64,000 nt of DNA from JAKFEE01 sp036675815. Its GTDB lineage: Bacteria > Pseudomonadota > Alphaproteobacteria > Rhodospirillales > Magnetospirillaceae. The position numbers and the translations under genes are program-made. Positions 18,746-27,048 of the stretch are shown here, in pieces. The stretch lies in the NCBI GenBank assembly GCA_036675815.1, contig JAKFEE010000008.1, forward strand, positions 10,659-74,658. The letters are read 5' to 3'. The notes under the pieces were generated by a model, which was given only the letters and a program-made list of their open reading frames with translations, had not been told where the DNA came from and searched no databases. Positions within the stretch are counted from its first letter, which is position 1. Every line of letters starts with the position of its first letter.

Positions 18746-18771
18746 AGGACCACCCAAGTAGGTCTGGTCCT
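18746..18771. promoter_or_regulatory. Inverted repeat upstream of the torD-like gene
   Basis: A 7-bp perfect inverted repeat (aggacca and tggtcct) with a 12-bp spacer lies 72 bp before the TTG start. A TTGACA hexamer stands at 18711, a plausible -35 box, though no clear -10 was seen. The arrangement suggests an operator for the structural formate dehydrogenase genes, but the regulator is not identified. Confidence 0.35.
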
Positions 18772-18843
18772 TCACCGATTTTGCGGTGCAATAGCAACGA
18801 GCCCTCGGGCATCGCCCGCGGGCAGCGCTGGGAGGATGGCGCC

Positions 18844-19449
18844 TTGAGCGCAGCGGCAAGCGACGCCCGGAATCTGCCCGAAGAAGATGTCTTGCGCGCG
18901 CGGCTCTACGCCCTTTTGGCGCGTGTCCTGGGCGCCGCGCCCGATGCGCCGACTCTGCGGATGCTGGCCGGCCTCGGCCGCGACCACACCCCGCTCGGCC
19001 GGGCGCTGGGCGACACCGCCGATGCCGCCGCGGCGACGGTGCCGGAGGCGGCGGCGCGCGAATACGAAGCGCTGTTCATCGGCCTCACCGAGGGCGAGGT
19101 CAAGCCCTATGCCTCCTTCTACAAGACCGGGTTCCTGTTCGAAAAGCCGCTGGCCGAGCTGCGGGACGACCTGCGCGCCCTCGGCATCGTCGCCGACGAT
19201 GGCTTCGCCGAGCCCGAGGACCACATCGGCGCACTCTGCGAGGTCATGCACGGCCTCATCCTCGGCGGTTTCGGCGCGCCGGCGCCCTTGGCCGCCCAGA
19301 AGCGCTTTTTCGACGCCCATCTGGCGCCGTGGGCGGCACGGTTCTTCCGCGATCTCGAAGCCGCCGAAGCGGCGGCCTTGTATCGTCCGGTGGCGCGCGT
19401 CGGCGCCGCCTTCCTCGCCATCGAAGCCGAGGCCTTCGCCATGGCCTGA
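18844..19449 (+). CDS. TorD/DmsD-like molybdoenzyme chaperone
   Basis: A 201-residue all-helical chaperone that binds TAT signal peptides and helps insert the molybdenum cofactor. The core YEALFIGLTEGEVKPYASFYKTGFLFEKPL is the family hallmark, and EPEDHIGALCEVMHGLI is the conserved EPxDH motif. The start is TTG at 18844, eight bases after GGAGG; a further-upstream TTG at 18781 lacks a ribosome site. Its position directly before the TAT-target and alpha genes marks formate dehydrogenase as its client. Confidence 0.88.
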   Translation: MSAAASDARNLPEEDVLRARLYALLARVLGAAPDAPTLRMLAGLGRDHTPLGRALGDTADAAAATVPEAAAREYEALFIGLTEGEVKPYASFYKTGFLFEKPLAELRDDLRALGIVADDGFAEPEDHIGALCEVMHGLILGGFGAPAPLAAQKRFFDAHLAPWAARFFRDLEAAEAAALYRPVARVGAAFLAIEAEAFAMA

Positions 19450-19465
19450 AGCCAGGAGCACCACG

Positions 19466-19678
19466 ATGACCCGAAGCAAGAGCGTCAGGAAAGAGACCAC
19501 TTCCGCCATCGATCGGCGCGGTTTCTTACGTACGGTGGGCGTCGGTGCCGGCGCCGCCGGGGTTGCCGCGGTGGTCGGCGGCAGTGCCGCGCCGACGGCG
19601 CAAGCCGCCGCGCCGGCCAGCTCCGGTTATCGCGAAACCGAACACGTCCGCCGCTTCTACCAGTTGGCGCGGTTCTAG
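19466..19678 (+). CDS. Formate dehydrogenase-region TAT target peptide
   Basis: A 70-residue protein with a twin-arginine signal (DRRGFLRTVGVGAGAAGVAA) and only about 25 residues beyond the likely cleavage site after TAQA. This fits the small family of TAT targets always coded beside formate dehydrogenase alpha. It has AGGAG ahead of its ATG and starts 16 bases after the chaperone gene. The role is unknown; it may travel with the alpha subunit. Confidence 0.85.
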   Translation: MTRSKSVRKETTSAIDRRGFLRTVGVGAGAAGVAAVVGGSAAPTAQAAAPASSGYRETEHVRRFYQLARF

Positions 19679-19691
19679 GAGGAGAACGTCG

Positions 19692-22565
19692 ATGCTCATC
19701 CGCAAGACCAGGGGCACCGCCGCCCGGACACCCTTGACCACCGCCCTCTCCGGGTCGGTCGGCGGCACCGTCGACCGCCGCACCTTCCTCAGGACCTCCG
19801 GCCTCGCCGCTGGCGGCGCCGCCCTGGCCGCGACCCTGCCGCTGGGCCGCGTCGCGCCGGCCAAGGCTGCCGATACCCCCGAGGCCGGCAAGATGGAGCA
19901 GATCAAGACGGTGTGCACACACTGTTCCGTGGGCTGCACCATCATGGCCGAGGTCCAGAACGGGGTGTGGGTCGGCCAGGAACCGGGTTTCGACAGCCCG
20001 TTCAATCTCGGCTCGCACTGCGCCAAGGGCGCCAGCGTGCGCGAGCACGCCCACGGCGAGCGCCGGCTGAAATACCCGATGAAGCTGGAAGGCGGCACCT
20101 GGAAGCGGCTGAGCTGGGATCAGGCGATCGATGAGATCGGCGACAAGCTGCTGCAGATCCGCGAAACCTCGGGCCCCGAATCGGTCTATTGGCTGGGCTC
20201 GGCCAAGCATTCGAACGAGCAGGGCTATCTCTTCCGCAAGTTCGCCGCGTTCTGGGGCACCAACAACGTCGACCACCAGGCGCGCATCTGCCACTCGACC
20301 ACCGTCGCCGGCGTCGCCAACACCTGGGGCTTCGGCGCGATGACCAATTCCTACAACGACATCCACAACTCGCGGCTGATGCTGCTGATCGGCTCCAACC
20401 CGGCCGAGGCGCATCCGGTGGCGGTGATGCACCTGCTCAAGGCCAAGGAGCAAAACAACGCGCCGCTGATCGTCTGCGACCCGCGCTTCACCCGCACCGC
20501 CGCCCATGCCGACGAATACGTGCGCTTCCGCCCGGGCACCGACGTCGCGGTGATCTGGGGCATCCTGTGGCACATCTTCGAGAACGGCTGGGAAGACAAG
20601 GAATTCCTGCGCCAGCGCGTCTGGGGCATGGACCAGGTCCGCGCCGAGGTGGCCAAGTGGACGCCCGAGGAGACGGAGCGGGTCACCGGCGTGCCCGGCC
20701 GCCAGATGGAGCGCGTGGCGCGGCTGATGGCCAACAACCGCCCCGGCACCCTGATATGGTGCATGGGCGGCACCCAGCACCACAACGGCAACAACAACAC
20801 CCGCGCCTACTGCGTGCTGCAGCTTGCCCTGGGCAATGTCGGCGTCGCCGGCGGTGGCACCAACATCTTCCGCGGCCATGACAACGTCCAGGGCATCACC
20901 GACATCGGCGTGCTGTCGGACTCGCTGCCCGGCTATTACGGGCTGGCGGAAGGAGCGTGGAAGCACTGGGCCCGCGTGTGGGACGTGCCGCACGACTATC
21001 TGGTCGGCCGCTTCTCCGACAAGAAGCTGATGGAGGCCAGCGGCATCCCGGTGTCGCGCTGGATCGACGGCGTGCTGGAGAAGAAGGAGAACATCGACCA
21101 GCCCGACAACATCCGCGGCATGATCTTCTGGGGCCATGCCCCCAATTCACAGACCCGTCTGCCCGAGATGAAGAAGGCGATGGAGAAGCTGGACATCCTG
21201 GTGGTGGTCGACCCCTACCCCACCGTGTCCGCCGTGCTCCACGACCGCACCGACGGCGTCTACCTGCTGCCCGCCGCCACCCAGTTCGAGACCTATGGCT
21301 CGGTCACCGCGTCGAACCGATCGCTGCAATGGCGCGAGCGGGTGATCAAGCCGGTGTTCGAATCGCGGCCCGACCACGAGATCATGTACCTGTTCGCCCA
21401 CAAGTTCGGCTTCGACAAGGAGATGTTCAAGCACATCCAGGTCAACGGCACCGAGCCTCTGGTCGAGGACCTCACGCGCGAACTCAACCGCGGCATGTGG
21501 ACCATCGGCTATACCGGCCAGTCGCCCGAGCGCATGCGCGAGCACATGAAGTACCAGCACACCTTCGACAAGACGACGCTGCGCGCCAACGGCGGCCCGC
21601 TCGACGGCGAGTTTTACGGCATGCCGTGGCCGTGCTGGGGCACGCCGGAGATGAAGCACCCGGGCACCGCCAACCTTTACGACACCTCGATCCCGGTGGC
21701 CGAGGGCGGGCTGTGTTTCCGTGCCAATTTCGGCCTCGAGCGCGACGGTCAGAACCTGCTGGCCGAGGACAGCTATCCGGCCGGCTCGGAGATCAAGGAC
21801 GGCTATCCCGAGTTCACCATGGCCATGCTGAAGAAGCTGGGCTGGGACAAGGACCTGAGCGAGCAGGAACGCGCCACCATCGACAAGCTGGGCGGCGACA
21901 CAGTCAACTGGAAGATCGACCTGTCGGGCGGCATCCAGCGCGTCGCCATCCTCCATGGCGCCGCCCCGTTCGGCAACGCCAAGGCGCGCGCCGTGGTGTG
22001 GAACTTCCCCGACCCGGTGCCGCTGCACCGCGAGCCGCTGTACACGCCACGGCGCGACCTCGTCGCCAGCTATCCCACCTACGCCGATCGCAAGTTCTAC
22101 CGTCTGCCGACGCTCTATGCCTCGATCCAGCAGAAGGACTTCTCCAAGGACTTCCCGATCATCCTGACCTCGGGCCGTCTGGTCGAATACGAGGGCGGCG
22201 GCGAGGAGACCCGCTCCAACCCGTGGCTGGCCGAGTTGCAGCAGGACATGTTCGTCGAGATCAACCCCTGGGACGCCAACAACAAGAACATCCGCGACGG
22301 CCAGGACGTGTGGGTCATCGGCCCCGAGGGCGGCCGGGTCAAGGTCAAGGCCATGCTGACCGAGCGGGTGGGGCGCGGCGTCGCCTTCATGCCCTTCCAC
22401 TTCGGCGGCCAGTTCCAGGGCAAGGACCTGCGCGACAAATATCCCAGTGGCGCCGACCCGTTCGTTCTCGGCGAATCGTCGAACACGGCCCAGACCTATG
22501 GCTACGACTCCGTCACCCAGATGCAGGAGACGAAGGCCACCATGTGTCGGATCGAAGCGGCCTAG
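19692..22565 (+). CDS. fdhA: Formate dehydrogenase catalytic alpha subunit, TAT-exported
   Basis: A 957-residue molybdopterin enzyme oxidising formate to CO2. The TAT signal is VDRRTFLRTSG at about 28-37. A 4Fe-4S set is Cys75/78/82/110. The metal ligand is Cys200 with His201 (ARICHSTT), so this is a Cys, not a selenocysteine, enzyme. The C-terminal domain binds the guanine-dinucleotide cofactor. GGAGG precedes the ATG at 19692. The signal peptide implies a periplasmic site, so electrons go through beta and gamma to the quinone pool. Confidence 0.95.
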   Translation: MLIRKTRGTAARTPLTTALSGSVGGTVDRRTFLRTSGLAAGGAALAATLPLGRVAPAKAADTPEAGKMEQIKTVCTHCSVGCTIMAEVQNGVWVGQEPGFDSPFNLGSHCAKGASVREHAHGERRLKYPMKLEGGTWKRLSWDQAIDEIGDKLLQIRETSGPESVYWLGSAKHSNEQGYLFRKFAAFWGTNNVDHQARICHSTTVAGVANTWGFGAMTNSYNDIHNSRLMLLIGSNPAEAHPVAVMHLLKAKEQNNAPLIVCDPRFTRTAAHADEYVRFRPGTDVAVIWGILWHIFENGWEDKEFLRQRVWGMDQVRAEVAKWTPEETERVTGVPGRQMERVARLMANNRPGTLIWCMGGTQHHNGNNNTRAYCVLQLALGNVGVAGGGTNIFRGHDNVQGITDIGVLSDSLPGYYGLAEGAWKHWARVWDVPHDYLVGRFSDKKLMEASGIPVSRWIDGVLEKKENIDQPDNIRGMIFWGHAPNSQTRLPEMKKAMEKLDILVVVDPYPTVSAVLHDRTDGVYLLPAATQFETYGSVTASNRSLQWRERVIKPVFESRPDHEIMYLFAHKFGFDKEMFKHIQVNGTEPLVEDLTRELNRGMWTIGYTGQSPERMREHMKYQHTFDKTTLRANGGPLDGEFYGMPWPCWGTPEMKHPGTANLYDTSIPVAEGGLCFRANFGLERDGQNLLAEDSYPAGSEIKDGYPEFTMAMLKKLGWDKDLSEQERATIDKLGGDTVNWKIDLSGGIQRVAILHGAAPFGNAKARAVVWNFPDPVPLHREPLYTPRRDLVASYPTYADRKFYRLPTLYASIQQKDFSKDFPIILTSGRLVEYEGGGEETRSNPWLAELQQDMFVEINPWDANNKNIRDGQDVWVIGPEGGRVKVKAMLTERVGRGVAFMPFHFGGQFQGKDLRDKYPSGADPFVLGESSNTAQTYGYDSVTQMQETKATMCRIEAA

Positions 22566-22582
22566 GCGGAGGAGACTGAGCA

Positions 22583-23182
22583 ATGGCACGCATGAAATTC
22601 CTCATCGACGCCGAACGCTGCATCGAGTGCAACGCCTGCGTCACCGCCTGCAAGAACGAGCATGAGGTGCCGTGGGGCATCAATCGCCGCCGGGTGGTCA
22701 CCCTCAACGACGGCATGCCCGGCGAGCGCTCGGTGTCGGTCGCCTGCATGCACTGCTCGGATGCGCCGTGCATCTCGGTGTGCCCGGTGGACTGCATCTA
22801 CGACACCGAGGACGGCGTCGTCCTGCACAACAAGGATCTGTGCATCGGCTGCGGTTACTGCCTGATGGCCTGTCCGTTCGGGGCGCCACAATATCCGCAG
22901 GCCGGCGCCTTCGGCAGCCGCGGCAAGATGGACAAATGTACCTTCTGTTCGGGCGGCCCCGAGGAAACCGGCTCATCGGCCGAGTTCCAGAAATACGGCC
23001 GCAACCGCCTGGCCGAAGGCAAGCTGCCGCTGTGTGCCGAGATGTGCTCGACCAAGGCACTGCTGGCCGGCGATGCCGACCAGATCTCGGACATCTATCG
23101 CGAGCGGGTGGTGGCGCGCGGCTTCGGTTCCGGCGCCTGGGGCTGGGGCACCGCCTACCGCTTGAAGGAAAAGGGATTGTGA
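22583..23182 (+). CDS. fdhB: Formate dehydrogenase iron-sulfur beta subunit
   Basis: A 199-residue ferredoxin with 16 cysteines in four groups: Cys13/16/19/23, Cys55/58/63/67, Cys87/90/93/97 and Cys119/122/151/155, enough for four 4Fe-4S clusters. It passes electrons from FdhA to the cytochrome b subunit. There is no signal peptide, so it probably rides out with alpha. Unlike E. coli FdnH it lacks a C-terminal membrane helix. The stop overlaps the next GTG start as GTGA. Confidence 0.95.
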   Translation: MARMKFLIDAERCIECNACVTACKNEHEVPWGINRRRVVTLNDGMPGERSVSVACMHCSDAPCISVCPVDCIYDTEDGVVLHNKDLCIGCGYCLMACPFGAPQYPQAGAFGSRGKMDKCTFCSGGPEETGSSAEFQKYGRNRLAEGKLPLCAEMCSTKALLAGDADQISDIYRERVVARGFGSGAWGWGTAYRLKEKGL

Positions 23183-23466
23183 GAAAGGCGCTCACCGTCC
23201 TGGCCTGCCTCCTCGCCGCCGGCGGCCTCGCCGCCTGCGACGAGGACGAGCAGGGCAGGCCGTTGTCCTTTACGGGGAGCTATCAAGGCCCGCGCAAGCC
23301 GGCGTTGGACGGCGGCAAACTCGACCAGCTGGCGCGCCGCGTCGAATTCCAGCGCGGCCTCGCCAGCGCCGCGGCGCCGGCGGGCCCGCGACTGTCGCCG
23401 GGGGCCCGGCCGGGCGGCTCCCCCTGGGGTGCGGGCGCCAACGTCCGCGTGGCCCCGACGGACTGA
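23179..23466 (+). CDS. Small lipoprotein coded between fdhB and fdhC
   Basis: A 95-residue protein starting at a GTG that overlaps the fdhB stop. RKALTVLACLLAAGGLAAC is a type II signal with lipobox LAAC, so the mature part is lipid-anchored. The mature chain is Gly/Pro/Ala-rich with the segment LDQLARRVEFQRGLAS and no recognised domain. Its coupling suggests a part in assembling or tethering the periplasmic enzyme. It could be missed in annotation because the start is GTG. Confidence 0.75.
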   Translation: MRKALTVLACLLAAGGLAACDEDEQGRPLSFTGSYQGPRKPALDGGKLDQLARRVEFQRGLASAAAPAGPRLSPGARPGGSPWGAGANVRVAPTD

Positions 23467-23491
23467 GTGCCGGCGACGCGAGGAGCTCGTG

Positions 23492-24568
23492 ATGTCTCAT
23501 CTTCGTCTAGTGGCAACCGCGCTCGTCACCGCCGTCCTGGCGGCGGCGACGCCGCCCGCCATCGCCCAACAGTCGACGCCGACGCCGGCGCCGATGCAGG
23601 CCGAAGACTACAAATCACCCTTTGCCGACCCGGCGTGGCAGGCGCCGGCCAACACCCTGGGCGGCCAGAGCGACGCCGACATTTGGCGCCAAGTGCACGA
23701 TGGGGAAGCGGGTTACGTCAGTATCCCCGACACGCGCGCCGCCGTGATGATCCAGACCCGCGGGTCGGAATGGCGGGCGCGGCGCAATGGCCCGCTCAGC
23801 GTCTACGGCGCCTGGGCGCTGGCCGGCATGCTCGGCCTGCTGGCCCTGTTCTTCCTGGTGCGCGGCCGCATCCGCATCGAAGGCCAGCGTACGGGGCGGC
23901 GCATCCTGCGCTTCTCGCTGATCGAGCGCGCCGGCCACTGGCTCACCGCCGGCTCCTTCATCGTGCTGGCGCTCACCGGCCTCAACCTGCTGTACGGCAA
24001 GCACTGGCTGATGCCACTGATCGGCCAGGACGCCTTTGCCGCCATCAGTGCTGCCGGCAAGCTCGCCCACAACTGGATCGCCTGGCTGTTCATGGCCGGC
24101 CTCTTGCTGATTTGCGTGCTGTGGGTGCGCGACAATCTTTGGGACCGGTATGACTGGCGCTGGATCCGCCAGGGCGGTGGCCTGTTCCGCAAGGGCAGCC
24201 ACCCACCCGCCGGCAAGTTCAATTTCGGCCAGAAGGTGATGTTCTGGGCGGTGATTCTGGGCGGCGCCGCCGTGTCGGCGACCGGGCTGAACCTGCTGTT
24301 CCCGTTCACCCTCACCGACCTGTCGGGCCTGCAGACCATGCAACTGCTGCACGCGGTGGCGGCGCTGGTCCTTACCGTGCTCATCCTCGCCCACATCTAT
24401 ATCGGCTCGCTCGGCATGGAGGGCGCCTTCGACGCCATGTCGAGCGGCATGGTCGACGAGACCTGGGCGCGCGAGCACCACAGCGCCTGGGTAGCGAAAC
24501 AGCGCGGCGAGCGCCCGCCTTCGGCCGAAGCCGGATCCGGCGGCCTCGGCCCGCAGGTGGCGGAGTGA
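23492..24568 (+). CDS. fdhC: Formate dehydrogenase cytochrome b gamma subunit
   Basis: A 358-residue membrane protein. It has a cleavable signal (MSHLRLVATALVTAVLAAATPPAIA), a periplasmic stretch of about 85 residues, then TM helices near 111-131, 154-172, 200-220, 250-270 and 290-315. The His residues in RAGHWLTAGS, KLAHNWIAW and LLHAVAAL are candidate heme b ligands. It carries electrons from the beta subunit to quinone. A periplasmic N-terminal extension is usual for this type. GAGG precedes the ATG. Confidence 0.92.
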   Translation: MSHLRLVATALVTAVLAAATPPAIAQQSTPTPAPMQAEDYKSPFADPAWQAPANTLGGQSDADIWRQVHDGEAGYVSIPDTRAAVMIQTRGSEWRARRNGPLSVYGAWALAGMLGLLALFFLVRGRIRIEGQRTGRRILRFSLIERAGHWLTAGSFIVLALTGLNLLYGKHWLMPLIGQDAFAAISAAGKLAHNWIAWLFMAGLLLICVLWVRDNLWDRYDWRWIRQGGGLFRKGSHPPAGKFNFGQKVMFWAVILGGAAVSATGLNLLFPFTLTDLSGLQTMQLLHAVAALVLTVLILAHIYIGSLGMEGAFDAMSSGMVDETWAREHHSAWVAKQRGERPPSAEAGSGGLGPQVAE

Positions 24569-24909
24569 TGGCGATGCGGTGCCTGCCATTGCTCGGGGCA
24601 CTATTATTGGCGGTGCCGGCTGCCGCGGCGGAGCCCGATGCCATCCGCAGCCGCCTCGAACAGTTGTTCCCGGTGCAGGTGCTCGAACTGACACCGGCCG
24701 AACACGATGGCCGGCCCGTCTATGTGGCCACGGTCATGGTGCGGCCCGGTAACTTCAACGATGCCCTGCGGGTGGAGCGGCTCCTGGTCGATGCGCAGAG
24801 CGGCGCGCTGATCAGGCCCTCAGGCGGCGGCATCGACGCCGCGGGCACCGATTATCAGACCCATCAGGAGGGGCTGGAAAAGCTCGCTCCGCCCCGACGC
24901 CAGCAATGA
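24565..24909 (+). CDS. Small secreted protein at the end of the formate dehydrogenase operon
   Basis: A 114-residue protein with a signal peptide (MRCLPLLGALLLAVPAAAAEP). The start is GTG at 24565, ATG at 24568 or ATG at 24574; the first two overlap the fdhC stop. The mature part has a PepSY-like outline (beta-strand VYVATVMV, then RVERLLVDAQSGALI), but the match is loose. No function is proposed. It ends in an ATGA overlap with sodC. Confidence 0.7.
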   Translation: MMAMRCLPLLGALLLAVPAAAAEPDAIRSRLEQLFPVQVLELTPAEHDGRPVYVATVMVRPGNFNDALRVERLLVDAQSGALIRPSGGGIDAAGTDYQTHQEGLEKLAPPRRQQ

Positions 24910-25451
24910 ACGAGGATGCCCCAATGATGCGCATCGCTTTTGCCGCCGGAGTAGCCGCCCTGCTGCTGTCGACGCCGGGCATGTCCGCCGAGCAGGCCGA
25001 CGTCGCGGTCACTCTCATCGGTGAAGACGGCACCGGGGCGTCGATCGGGACGATCGCCGTTTCGGATGGCCCGGAGGGGCTTCGCTTGACCCCCAACCTG
25101 ACCGGATTGCCCCCGGGGACGCACGGTTTCCATGTCCATGAGAGCGGCAATTGCGGCCCCCAGGAGAAAGACGGCAAGATGGTGCCTGGCGGTGCCGCCG
25201 GCGGCCATTGGGACCCCGAAGGCACAGCGCGCCACGCCGGGCCGTCCGGCAATGGGCACAAAGGTGATCTGCCACCCCTCGCCGTCATGGCCGACGGCAC
25301 GGCCACGGCGCCCGTCGTGGCGCCGCGGCTCAAGGCCACCGACCTCAAGGGCAAGGCCTTGATCATCCATGCCGGCGGCGACAATTTCAGCGACCAGCCG
25401 TCGCCGCTGGGTGGTGGCGGCGGCCGCATTGCCTGCGGCGTCGCCCGCTGA
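24906..25451 (+). CDS. sodC: Periplasmic Cu/Zn superoxide dismutase
   Basis: A 181-residue enzyme with a signal ending near MSAEQ. Copper ligands lie in GFHVHESGNC, HWDPEGTARHAG and a C-terminal HAGGDNFSDQP; HKGDLPPL contributes a bridging His and Asp. Two Cys (in GNC and RIACG) form the usual disulfide. The ATG at 24906 overlaps the previous stop; ATG at 24924 or 24927, after GAGG, gives a better signal peptide and may be the true start. Coupling to the operon suggests the dismutase protects the oxygen-sensitive periplasmic dehydrogenase. Confidence 0.88.
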   Translation: MNEDAPMMRIAFAAGVAALLLSTPGMSAEQADVAVTLIGEDGTGASIGTIAVSDGPEGLRLTPNLTGLPPGTHGFHVHESGNCGPQEKDGKMVPGGAAGGHWDPEGTARHAGPSGNGHKGDLPPLAVMADGTATAPVVAPRLKATDLKGKALIIHAGGDNFSDQPSPLGGGGGRIACGVAR

Positions 25452-25499
25452 GGCGCGCACCCGCCCGAAAACCCATTCCCCTCCAGTCGAAGATTCGCA

Positions 25500-25517
25500 C
25501 CGGCGTAATTGCGCCGG
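25500..25517 (+). terminator. Hairpin after sodC
   Basis: The stem is ccggcg/cgccgg with a six-base loop and is followed by ATTTCGTT. It lies about 50 bases after the sodC stop and could end the formate dehydrogenase transcript. The T-tract is poor. Confidence 0.4.
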
Positions 25518-25547
25518 ATTTCGTTGCTGCTACTCAAAAAGAAAAAA

Positions 25548-25569
25548 ATTTTTGCTGTGCAGCAAAAAT
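25548..25569. promoter_or_regulatory. TGC-rich palindrome upstream of PHB depolymerase
   Basis: Ten-base perfect arms (atttttgctg and cagcaaaaat) flank a TG centre, in an A/T-rich stretch 73 bp before the phaZ start. A second TGC-rich run (gttgctgctac) is 25 bp upstream. PhaR, the repressor of PHB genes in alphaproteobacteria, is known to bind TGC-rich sites, so this is a candidate PhaR operator. The link is an inference. Confidence 0.4.
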
Positions 25570-25641
25570 GCGTTGCCTCCAATGCCCCAAGCGAGCCACA
25601 TAATAGGACCTAGGAAGTACCACTTAGGTCAGGAGGCATCG

Positions 25642-26886
25642 GTGCTGTACCATATGCATGAATTGCAGCACGTCAGCGTTGCACCACTACGGGTCGCGGC
25701 GGAAGCAACCCGCCTGATCTTTAGCAATCGCCTGCTTCCCGTGTCCCAGACCGGGATCGGGCGCGCCATTGCGGCCAGCTGCGAGATGATCGAGCGCACC
25801 ACGCGCCGCTATCCCAAGCCGGAGTTCAATCTGCCCCACACCACGATCGACGGCGAACAGGTGGCGGTGCGCGAAGTCCTGGCGCTGCGCAAGCGGTTCT
25901 GCACGCTGCTGCACTTCGAACGCGACACCCAGCGCCAGGACCCGAAGGTCCTGCTGGTGGCGCCGATGTCGGGCCATTTTGCCACCCTGCTGCGTGGCAC
26001 CGTCGAAACGCTGCTGCCGGACAATGACGTCTACATCACCGACTGGCGCGATGCCAGCAAGGTGCCGGTGTGGCACGGCCTGTTCGACCTCGACGATTAC
26101 ATCGACTACATCCGCGACTTCATCCATTTCCTGGGCCCCAACACCCATGTCATCGCCGTTTGCCAGCCGTCGGTGCCGGTCTTGGCCGCGGTGTCGCTGA
26201 TGGCGGCGGAGGACGATCCGTTGCAACCGGCGTCCATGACCCTCATGGGCGGCCCCATCGACGCCCGCTGCAGCCCCACCAAGGTCAACGACGTGGCCGC
26301 CGACCATCCGCTGTCGTGGTTCCAGGGCAACGTCATTCAGACGGTACCGCTGACGCATCCGGGCGCCGGCCGCCGCGTCTATCCTGGTTTCCTGCAGCTC
26401 AGCGGCTTCATGAGCATGAACATCGACCGTCATGTCGATGCCCATTTGCGCATGTTCCAGCACTTGGTGCGTGGCGACGGCGACAATGCCGAGCAGCATC
26501 GCACCTTCTACGACGAGTACCTGTCGGTGATGGACCTGACCGCCGAGTTCTATCTTCAGACCATCCGCACGGTCTTCCAGGAATATCTGCTGCCGCGCGG
26601 GCTGATGACCCACCGTGGCACCCCCGTCAAGCCCGCCGCCATCCGCCGCACGGCCTTGATGACGGTGGAAGGCGAGAACGACGACATCACCGGCGGCGGC
26701 CAAACCCTGGCCGCGCACGACCTGTGCTCGGGCCTGCCCGATGCGATGCGCCGCCATCACCTGCAGCCGCAGGTCGGCCACTACGGCGTGTTCAATGGTC
26801 GCCGCTGGCGCACCGAGATCTATCCGCAGGTCCGCAACTTCATCCGTACCCACGACCGCGCCGAAACGTTGGTGGCGGCCGAATAG
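25642..26886 (+). CDS. phaZ: Intracellular polyhydroxyalkanoate depolymerase
   Basis: A 414-residue enzyme that mobilises stored PHB. The GTG start is fixed by AGGAGG six bases upstream and by the family N-terminus (LYHMHELQHVSVAPLRVAAEATR). The catalytic Cys174 is in AVCQPSVPV; VLLVAPMSGHFATLLRGT and MTVEGENDDITGGGQT supply the Asp and oxyanion elements, and VGHYGVFNGRRW the His. Family members are about 410 residues. The neighbouring acyl-CoA dehydrogenase and 2-hydroxyacid dehydrogenase fit a carbon-storage and fatty acid context. Confidence 0.93.
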   Translation: MLYHMHELQHVSVAPLRVAAEATRLIFSNRLLPVSQTGIGRAIAASCEMIERTTRRYPKPEFNLPHTTIDGEQVAVREVLALRKRFCTLLHFERDTQRQDPKVLLVAPMSGHFATLLRGTVETLLPDNDVYITDWRDASKVPVWHGLFDLDDYIDYIRDFIHFLGPNTHVIAVCQPSVPVLAAVSLMAAEDDPLQPASMTLMGGPIDARCSPTKVNDVAADHPLSWFQGNVIQTVPLTHPGAGRRVYPGFLQLSGFMSMNIDRHVDAHLRMFQHLVRGDGDNAEQHRTFYDEYLSVMDLTAEFYLQTIRTVFQEYLLPRGLMTHRGTPVKPAAIRRTALMTVEGENDDITGGGQTLAAHDLCSGLPDAMRRHHLQPQVGHYGVFNGRRWRTEIYPQVRNFIRTHDRAETLVAAE

Positions 26887-27048
26887 CCAGGGCCACGGCG
26901 GCGCACCTGGCCCCGCCGCCCATTGCCGATCCGATGCAGGGGGGAACCCCTGCATTCCCGCTGCACGTTCCCGCACGAACCGGTGCCGAGGGCGCGACGG
27001 CGCAACCGATGCGTTGCGCCCCTCCCGGCTTGGTGCTTTGATCGATTC

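Noticed and set aside
20200..20300. Selenocysteine in formate dehydrogenase
   Set aside because: The codon at the metal position is TGC (Cys), so no readthrough is needed.
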